Shown here piece by piece: positions 57,522-64,000 of a stretch of 64,000 nt of DNA. The stretch spans positions 135,640 to 199,639 of the forward strand of contig PDUO01000061.1 in NCBI GenBank assembly GCA_003008705.1, written 5' to 3'. A program made the translations under genes and the position numbers. The stretch comes from Pezicula radicicola (lineage: Eukaryota; Ascomycota; Leotiomycetes; Helotiales; Dermateaceae). The first letter of the stretch is position 1, and each line of letters starts with the position of its first letter. A model generated the notes under the pieces. The model was not told the DNA's origin and ran no database searches. It saw only the letters and a list, made by a program, of their open reading frames with translations.

Positions 57522-57989
57522 CTATTTGCGGAAGATCTTGAAGAAGATAGCAAGGAAACCCTCCTTCTTCTCCTCCTTTCGCAAAGATGAAGAGTCCGAA
57601 GTCGAGGTTAGTTGGATATGGTCACTAGGTAGAAATTCAAGACCGGAATCCCAAGCCTGAGCAACGCTCTCGATATCTTGAATTATCTTCTCAACAATCT
57701 CGTCGCGTGTTAGATGCTCAAATTCGAGCATTTCATGTAGTCGTGCGAGACAGAATTCTTTGAGATTACACTCAAGTCCTTCGATGTAGGAGACGAGTGT
57801 GTGGTCGTCTGGGTCGACGTCCATGTATGAGTCAAGGATCTTCTTGCGTCGTGCATTGTACTTGATACCTAGTTCGGGGGTAGTGTAGGTGCGAACGAGT
57901 GCTGAGATACGCTCTTGTTGTGTTGAGGCATTGCTATCACTTGAGGTGATAGTTGTAGGTTTGATTGTTGTTAGTGGATTGGAAGGCAT
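57522..57989 (-). CDS. Hypothetical protein, 155 residues
   Basis: Single exon from ATG 57989 to the stop at 57522. Composition and codon use look real: an N-terminal Thr/Ser-rich part (TTIKPTTITSSDSNAST), then a helical charged core with Leu at regular spacing (SYIEGLECNLKEFCLARLHE, MLEFEHLTRDEIVEKIIQDI), and a Ser-rich, then Lys-rich end with FLAIFFKIFRK. The last 11 residues form a short amphipathic, basic helix that might bind a membrane. I do not recognise a family. It lies in otherwise AT-rich, gene-poor DNA. A homology search would tell whether it is a conserved orphan. Confidence 0.5.
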   Translation of the reverse strand: MPSNPLTTIKPTTITSSDSNASTQQERISALVRTYTTPELGIKYNARRKKILDSYMDVDPDDHTLVSYIEGLECNLKEFCLARLHEMLEFEHLTRDEIVEKIIQDIESVAQAWDSGLEFLPSDHIQLTSTSDSSSLRKEEKKEGFLAIFFKIFRK

Positions 57990-59012
57990 TTTGGATCGTA
58001 GGTACAAGTGCTGTGGCTAGCTGTTGTTTATGTACGTTGGGGTGTGGTTCGATGTTTGTGAGATGAATATTTGGCGTTCTGGTTGTAAAGATAGATAAGA
58101 AACGAAGGCGGAGCGAGATATATATATTTAAAATTTGACAAAGAAAAATGACATGATGTACTGTTCTAGGACATAATACATAGAACTGTAGTTGTACAAA
58201 GACATATAAATATACAACAGAATTAAGAACTAACAAAGAAAAAGAAGAGTAGTATATAAAAGGAAGCAATATTATATAAATATAAAGAAATACATAAAAG
58301 AGTAAGAAATAGACAAAGGAGAAGAGGAGGAAAAAACATTTTTTCTAACATCTACCAGAGTAGTTGTATAAAAGTAGGTAAATATACAAAGGACTTAAGA
58401 AGAATTAATAAAAAGGAACAAGAGTAGAATATAAAGAAAAGGAAATATATAAAGAAAGCTAACTACAAAGGAAGTAAAATACAAAGGAATTAATAGAAAT
58501 AAGGAATTAATAGAAATAAGGAAGTAATAGAAATAAGGAAATTATTTATATTTTAATAAAGCACCACAAAATATAACTTGAACGTAGGGTCATTCTACCA
58601 GCACGTCTACCCTTATTGCACTATCGTTTATAAGCGTATAAAACAGCGAGAGGCAAAGTAAACAGCATACTTCCTACTGCGATCCTTGCTGGACTGAGAA
58701 CATAACCACTTGCCAGTGCCAAATGACTGGTCCAACTTGACTTGGGTATCACCTCGCTTGAGTAACTTAGTTATTTGATAAGGGTGTTTGATAGGAAGAA
58801 ATTTCCTCTTTTTTGAAATGGGGGGGTATAGAACTAGACAACTAGGGGCTCGAAAAGAGAATGATTCGGGTCCGAAACCTGTCGCTATATATTTGCCTAC
58901 TTTGGAAGAAGAGGAAATACAGACCGAGTGGGAGGATGAGAGCGAAGGCCAAGAGAACTCAAAAACAACATTTCTGAATAAACCAAAAGATGTTAGCGGC
59001 AGTGAGCCCTTT
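57990..59012. other. AT-rich, purine-rich spacer, no gene recognised
   Basis: 58120-58560 is extremely AT-rich, with long GA/AAAG runs and repeated GGAATTAATAGAAATAA at 58490-58535. A plus-strand frame at 58788-59045 (85 residues, acidic, LEEEEIQTEWEDESEG) could be a real 3' exon but has no partner. Confidence 0.4.
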
Positions 59013-59318
59013 TCAAACTTTCTCGATCCGGTGCCTTGTATGTAGAGAGCGACAGTCCCTGGGATAAACGCTATCTGCAGTGGCTCCTACAATAGGGTCG
59101 ATGTGGTATAGGAGAAGCCGGCTGATTCCAAAGATGTTGTGTTTGTTGACAGGTGAGGATGTGAGGCGCACAGTGTGTGGCGGCAAGGTATATTCATAGA
59201 TCTTGATTCGGATTTCCGGGGGAAGTTCCAGGAAACGATGGAATTCGTTAAACTTTGGTTTGTCCTCTTTGGCCTTCTGGTCATGTCGGAACGCTTTGAG
59301 ACGTCTGATGAGCTTCAT
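59013..59318 (-). pseudogene. 2EXR-domain protein fragment
   Basis: A reverse frame of 102 codons from ATG 59318 reads KFNEFHRFLELPPEIRIKIY and EYTLPPHTVRL, the core of the 2EXR (F-box-like) domain common in filamentous ascomycetes, where FxxLPxEIRxxIW begins the motif. It ends in TAG at 59013 after about 100 residues, whereas relatives have 200-400. The upstream N-terminal stretch is basic and Lys-rich. It is either a short member or the 5' exon of a longer gene whose rest is lost. Confidence 0.55.
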
Positions 59319-59879
59319 AGCTTTGTTCTGCTTGCGAAAATGGATATTTTTGAGAGGATGGAGTCGTGAGTTGTGCTCGAATCGGGAGTTGTGTTTGGCG
59401 CAGGAACCTCGGTTCTATCTTGCGATGGAACTGGGCCTTATGCCACTGCTGAGTTGCAGAGAAATGTTGATCATGAGTTGACGTGATTTGGATGAATAGA
59501 ATGCTTGTGATTGTGAACTCTTAGCAATATGCTCGCTACGCTGTAAAAACCTGACGCGGATGGTCGACGAGCAACGCTGGACTTTCCGGTATGGTACAAG
59601 GGTCCAAGTTACATATATGCAGACGCAAAGAAGATGTTTGGAAATGATGGAGGCGATGAGATGTTTCTGAGCTAGTGGCCTTGGGAGAATGCCTCAGACC
59701 TCTTGATAATGTTCATCAGCTGCCATCACTTGTTCTAGATAGATACAGTGATTAAAGAGCGTGGAAACAGGAGGTCTCTTGGTCTGGATGTAACGCTGAG
59801 AATTTCTGCCGCTGAAGTAATTACGCCTTCGAATATGTTCTTGTCAGAAACGAACCATTGAAGGCACCTGCCATTTTCC
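59319..59879. other. No gene recognised
   Basis: 560 bp between the 2EXR fragment and the next reverse-strand relic. No coding frame with a recognisable family. Confidence 0.4.
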
Positions 59880-60140
59880 TTAATCCCAATCAATCGTTCC
59901 TGTAACTTCACGATCCCGGTCGTCAACTCCAAGCCAGTCCCACAAAGGATCCTTCTTACCACGAACTTTAAACATGAGAGTAAACGTCACATGCTCATCT
60001 GTCTTCATATTACACTAACCACTCCATACAAAGATTTGGCAACCAGAAGACGGGCAAGTACCATACTCCAGTTTAGTTCCTTCTGACTTCAAAAAGTATT
60101 CCTTCAAGCCAACACCAAGTTGCTTTTCCAACACCCGAAC
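59880..60140 (-). pseudogene. Unknown protein relic, one TAG
   Basis: Reverse frame of 87 codons, codon starts from 60140: VRVLEKQLGVGLKEYFLKSE, then GTCPSSGCQIFVWSG, a TAG at 60015-60017, then TDEHVTFTLMFKVRGKKDPL and WDWLGVDDRDREV, ending in TAA at 59880. The stop follows Gly and is best explained by TGG. The text is clearly coding, yet I do not recognise the family. Two Cys (CPSSGC) could be a metal site. Upstream it may continue through an intron. Confidence 0.5.
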
Positions 60141-60479
60141 TGTGCTAAATCCGCGCTATTCTTGTTATTTTATGTCTTGCATAAGTCTAGAAATTCACCC
60201 ACAGAGACTTAAGTTTACTTTGGTCTTCCGGTCCTTTAGTTTCTGGTTCCCTTCGTCCTATTGGGGTACGTTGATCTTTCAGTCTTCTAGATCATTGAGT
60301 TCCTCAGTGACGGTAAGACTTTGTATCCCAAGTCTCCTTGATCTCTACTACTTCTGACTCATTACCTTGCTCCGCAGCATCTTGCGACCTCACTTACGGT
60401 TGCATCAATCGTTGACTTAAACTCCGTGCCTTTGCATCTTGACTTCCAAGTCTCTGCCACGATACTGATTCTGCCGCAC
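60141..60479. other. No gene recognised
   Basis: Spacer of about 340 bp between two divergent relics (59880 and 60480). CT-rich; no gene. Confidence 0.4.
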
Positions 60480-61318
60480 TACCTGCGACCTCACCTCACG
60501 CCATTCTTCCACAACATACCACCAGTCTAAGGCACAGTTCTCCGGTCGAAATAGACGAACCCAAGCCCAAGAAGCTCAAGCTCTTAGTCTAACCCTACTC
60601 CATCTCACCCAGCTCCATTCCAAGTACTGACTCAGCCAGAAAATCACTCCAAGACTTGGTCAAGATTGTGGTCGGCGACAAAAACATCGAGTTCCTTGTT
60701 GAAGCCACCCTCCCTATGCATCACTCCGACTTCTTTAAAGCAGAGTGTAGCGACAAATGGGAGTGCGGAAGAACCAAAGAGGTTACGTTGAAGGAGGAAT
60801 CGCCAATTATTTTCGCCATCTTCATTAGCTAGCTTCTGAGTGGTGATATGAACGTTGCCGAAGAACTTCTCGTTGTCGACCACTCTACATCATCGGACGA
60901 GAGAGATCAGATGTTTTCAAAGAAATGGCTCCAACTGGTGCAGTTCTTTGTTTTGGGCGATATACTGGACGCTCCAGCCTTCCGAAACGCTGCTATTGAT
61001 GAGATTGTTCCCCTGTATCGAGACTATGTCATGCTCCATCGCAAGATACTCGGCAGCGCTAAGAACGAGGTCGAATACCTCTCCAAGAACACGACTGAGG
61101 GCTCATTGCTGCGGTTGGTGCTCATTGACGATGTGGTTGCTAGTAGTGCGCTGAAATATGGATCAGTGTCGAGGTGTAAGGATTTCTTGGAAGAGCTTCA
61201 GAGACGTGCTATTCTCGCTGCCAGGACTGGGCGCGTTGCAAAGGCTCCTTGGGAAAGGGATATCTACGAGCACCATTGCCACCCGGATAAGCCGGCTGGA
61301 AACACATGGACGGAGTAG
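60480..61318 (+). pseudogene. BTB/POZ-domain protein with two RIP-type stops
   Basis: The plus frame reads SLRHSSPVEIDEPKPKKLKL, a TAA near 60590, then LQDLVKIVVGDKNIEFLVEA, TLPMHHSDFFKAE and IIFAIFIS-stop-LLSGDM (TAG near 60830), then KWLQLVQFFVLGDILDAPAF, EIVPLYRDYVML and a normal end PDKPAGNTWTE at 61318. The order (xVxVGDxxxxFxVxxxxL, HSxFFxA, LxxVQFFVLGDxLxxPxF) is that of fungal BTB proteins of about 260-300 residues. The TAG lies where the family has Trp (FLxWLYTG), so TGG to TAG; the TAA is explained by CAA. No other damage. BTB proteins act in protein interaction and ubiquitin ligase adaptors. Confidence 0.75.
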
Positions 61319-62207
61319 TGAAGGATGGGAGGAACCTTGTTTCCACCACATTTCGTCTGTACAATAGGCCGATTAAAATGACTCAGCGATATACCGCTAC
61401 CTATGGAGTTAGTGATGCTCTTATGAGTAGCCTGATACCCTCTGAGTTACTGAGAGGAGGCCAAGAATTAGGGGGTCTAGAACCGACTAATACAATGGTG
61501 AGCGTCGGCTGTATTCGACTATAGCCAAACCAGGTATAAATCCCCACCTGGACTATGAAGTTACCTCTGATACTTCTTACTACTAAGCAAGCTTAATTGT
61601 TTCCGGCATCCCTAGGAACTTGGAGCTGGTTTCGGAGCCTGTTAAGCGAATGGACCATTCCAGAAGTGAAGAAGCCATTCCGAAAGCGAAGGAGCCATTC
61701 CGGAAGTGAAGGAGTAGTGCAGCCACTTACAAATCAAGAAAAAAAAGGTAATTGGCATTCTTGGCTGTACTCCATAAAGTTTAGATGTAGGTCCTTTCAA
61801 TAAAATATAGTGCTGCTTACAGCATAGCCGAACCCGTAAGGAACTGGCTTGGTAGTACAGAGAAGATGAGTTTCATTAGTATCCGGGATATAAAAAAGGG
61901 ATTCCGCTCCTTGCTGGCAGTAATTTCCTAACGTGGCCAAAGTCTTCGTATACGTTGAAAACCTGTCAAACTAGTAAGAAAGCAAGAAAGAGGGTACTCT
62001 ATATACGCATCCCAGGTGCCATTGCTAACATTTCCATTAGAACTAGAGTGCGCAACCTGCAAGGGACGATGGTCTGGGTTGCTGGCATAGTTCGTATTGG
62101 CTTTCTTTTTTATTATCTATACAGCTCAAGCCTAACATAACCTCTATATGCAAACCTGTCTAAAGAATGTATGCTAATCAACGGATGTAATTGTCCTTGG
62201 GATACAG
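61319..62207. other. Spacer with a 20-bp tandem repeat, no gene
   Basis: About 890 bp. It contains the tandem repeat at 61655-61714 and a possible 5' exon of the rhodopsin-domain gene, which I could not identify. A plus-strand frame at 61955-62140 has no domain. Confidence 0.4.
61655..61714. repeat. 20-bp tandem repeat, three copies
   Basis: Three adjacent units of CCATTCC(A/G)GAAGTGAAG(A/G)AG (one reads GAAAGCGAAG), period 20, with one or two transitions between copies. Confidence 0.75.
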
Positions 62208-63319
62208 GTCTACATATCCATATGCATTTTTGCAGCCTATGCCGCCACAATTTGGAGGTTTGTCTCGCGTGCGCGCTCGGAGGCTGGACTGAAGTGGGAA
62301 TTGGCCGATTTTTTTATCATTGCCTCCCTTGTGAGTGTTGACTCATAGAGTTAATATCCATTCGTAAGATAAAGTGCTAACTTTATTGATAAAAGATTTT
62401 TATGAGTTGTCAAAGCGGTTTAGAAATTACCGTCCTAGAAATAGAAGCGACGGCAAAGCCTGAAAAAATATTCAAGGTAGGACGATCCCTAAGATAGCAT
62501 TCTTGAATTTTGAGCGTTCGACGCCTCTAGTCTCGCAGAGGAAGGGGAAAAGAAAATAATAGTGAAAAAAGGAATCTTGTATACTGACCGTCTGTCTCTA
62601 GATCTTCTTTTCTGGTCTTCCAATATACCTTGGTGGCCTCTGGATAATAAAGATCTCAGTCAACCTCTTCCACCTGAAAATCACCCAGAATCTAGGATAT
62701 ATCAATACTCTAGCAAAGATCTCTCTAGTATTTATGGCTGTTACAGGCATTATGGTCGTTATTACACCAGTGTTTTTATGCTGGCCAATATATCGGAGAT
62801 GGACATTCCAGTGTAACGTGTACAGGGATGAGACTTTCTTCTGGGTGTCAGCTGCATTCAACTACCTAACCGATATTATTTGTAAGTTATCCGCTGCCGT
62901 CTGTTGTTGATGTCCCCTAACAAGACCTAGTGATTATCCTCCCTTTCCCTGCCCTTGTCCTCATTACTGATAGGCGAACACGCATTGCGATCTTCTGCGT
63001 CTTTGCACTAGCGAGCCTATTACTAGTAGTTTCTACTATACGAATCGTACAGGTGGTCGGAGACTTCGAACTCAATCTCGAACGTCACGGGTCCAATATC
63101 TTGGTGCTAAGCTCTACCGAGCTGGCCACAGGGATAATCATCAGCGCTGTCCCAACTATTACAGGCAACTTTATAAAGCGAGTTCGGGAGAGAAGCGTCG
63201 AGAACGCTGCCAAGCTATCCAACCAGGCGAGCCTAGCATTGACAACTACGTAAGTCGAAAGTGAAGATCCAGGTTGAGATCGGATACTAATAAAGGAGAT
63301 TTTTAGAACTCAGGAATAG
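62208..63319 (+). CDS. Fungal rhodopsin-domain (PTH11-related) membrane protein, 5' end not found
   Basis: Exons 62208-62330, 62396-62476, 62602-62881, 62931-63249 and 63307-63319 keep one frame with GT..AG introns; a stop at 63251-63253 is the alternative end if the last intron is not used. Text includes ICIFAAYAATIWRFVSRARS, WELADFFIIASL, FFSGLPIYLGGLWIIKISVN, the family core FFWVSAAFNYLTDII and LIILPFPALVLITDRRTR, and SSTELATGIIISAVPTI. About six to seven membrane helices; the family is the 'rhodopsin domain' of fungal integral membrane proteins near Pth11, a plasma-membrane sensor. The first exon found starts inside TM1 after an AG; no ATG is in frame upstream (TAA near 62172), so about 25-30 N-terminal residues are missing or truncated. 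Confidence 0.78.
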
Positions 63320-64000
63320 GAACAGATATTTTCAAGGAGTAATGTTAGCCAAAATTAAAGTTTATAGCCACGAATCTTGAATTCAAAGCTTTGAAGGGTC
63401 TCTATATATGTTCCAATATGTTGGGCATATGTTGTAAATAAGTGCATATGAAAGTGGGTTATTTTGGGTTAGAGGCTCATCATTTACGGTAATTTGATTA
63501 TTTTCAGAGGAAGAAGATTACCCTACTGTAGATTTCATCATGCACATGTTTCTTGACCATCAGTGAGTATTTCCCGGGGAGTAAAAAAAATCAAGTGATA
63601 TTGGCCTCAGTGAAGCAACCAAAGATAACTCCTGATTAGCCTTACTGGTGAGAGCGAGCCGGTACGAAAGACGGCCGCTCTGCAAGGCGAAAAGACAGAT
63701 GGCTCTCTCTTTGAGATAGAGAATATCCTTTTCATGGGCACTAGTGTAATTTCTAGAAGCGGTGTAGCTCTCGTTCTAAGAATCGGCGATGGTAGGTGCT
63801 TGCCATGGTAAGGGATGACCATGGCTAATACCACTCATATAAAGATGCATTCATTGCTGCTATTATAAAGCAGTTCAACGCGAAGTGGCCTCTTAACTCC
63901 TTCTAGTGAGGCATTCGAAATGTGATCTATATGATGATGGCTTTCATAGCTATAATGGTGCCAATCGTGTGTTTCATCAAACTACCGTTCGGAACGTATA
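63320..64000. other. No gene recognised
   Basis: 680 bp at the window end. Short open stretches (such as 63607-63834 on the minus strand) have no domain. Any gene here would continue beyond the window. Confidence 0.4.

Noticed and set aside
61600..61720. CRISPR-like array
   Set aside because: The 20-bp units at 61655-61714 are adjacent with no spacers, and the DNA is fungal; it is a simple tandem repeat.

Overview
The window is nuclear DNA of a filamentous ascomycete (Pezizomycotina). The evidence is the gene set: Zn2Cys6 regulators, HET-domain proteins, PDR-type ABC transporters, P450s, a fungal rhodopsin-domain protein and 2EXR/BTB relics. Introns are short (about 50-60 nt, GT..AG with CTAAC/CTGAC-like branch sites). 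Many old coding frames are broken mainly by TGG->TAG, CAG->TAG or CAA->TAA stops, the pattern left by repeat-induced point mutation (RIP). It looks like an accessory or subtelomere-like region: low gene density, AT-rich degraded stretches, many small transposons, gene fragments, and no housekeeping gene, tRNA or rRNA that I can see.

Layout. 1-2.3 kb: degraded DNA and a Tc1/mariner element with both ends preserved. 2.6-7.4 kb: a broken FAD monooxygenase divergent from a Zn2Cys6 regulator with a frameshift, sharing a promoter with repeated CCAAT boxes. 7.6-9 kb: a chromodomain relic, a 10-N assembly gap and an LTR-like repeat. 10.2-11.3 kb: an intact GPR1/FUN34/YaaH acetate-transporter-family gene. 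11.9-13.3 kb: an M13 metallopeptidase relic with a MITE inside it. 14.5-19.2 kb: a nearly complete PDR/ABCG transporter (8 exons found, first exon missing), followed by a CorA-like gene fragment. 21.3 kb: a second MITE. 23.5-28.3 kb: a sulfotransferase-like gene, fold-back elements and an intact P450. 28.6-30.2 kb: a chimeric relic of an ABC-C and an OPT transporter, split by a GC-rich palindromic array. 31.4-33.2 kb: a second P450 with a 1-nt frameshift. 34.7-37.8 kb: a regulator and an SDR, divergent, both lacking their 5' ends. 38.3-42.2 kb: a cupin enzyme, a third MITE and an intact MFS sugar transporter. 43.0-44.2 kb: an AIG1-like GTPase. 45.5-46.6 kb: a RIP-broken unknown gene. 48.0-53.8 kb: an intact HET gene, a Myb/SANT relic and a broken HET gene. 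56-64 kb: a P-loop fragment, a small hypothetical gene, 2EXR and BTB relics and a fungal rhodopsin-domain gene.

How the genes may work together. The enzymes and transporters (sulfotransferase, two P450s, FAD monooxygenase, cupin, SDR, ABC and MFS pumps, two Zn2Cys6 regulators) are the kind that modify and export secondary metabolites, but no backbone synthase (PKS, NRPS, terpene) lies in the window, so this is at best a decayed or partial tailoring region. The HET genes, the GTPase and the P-loop fragment are families seen in fungal self/non-self recognition. No clearly new system was proven. The best leads are three MITE families with CAGT ends flanked by TA, the GC-rich palindromic array inside a transporter relic, and the divergent gene pair that lost its shared 5' region.
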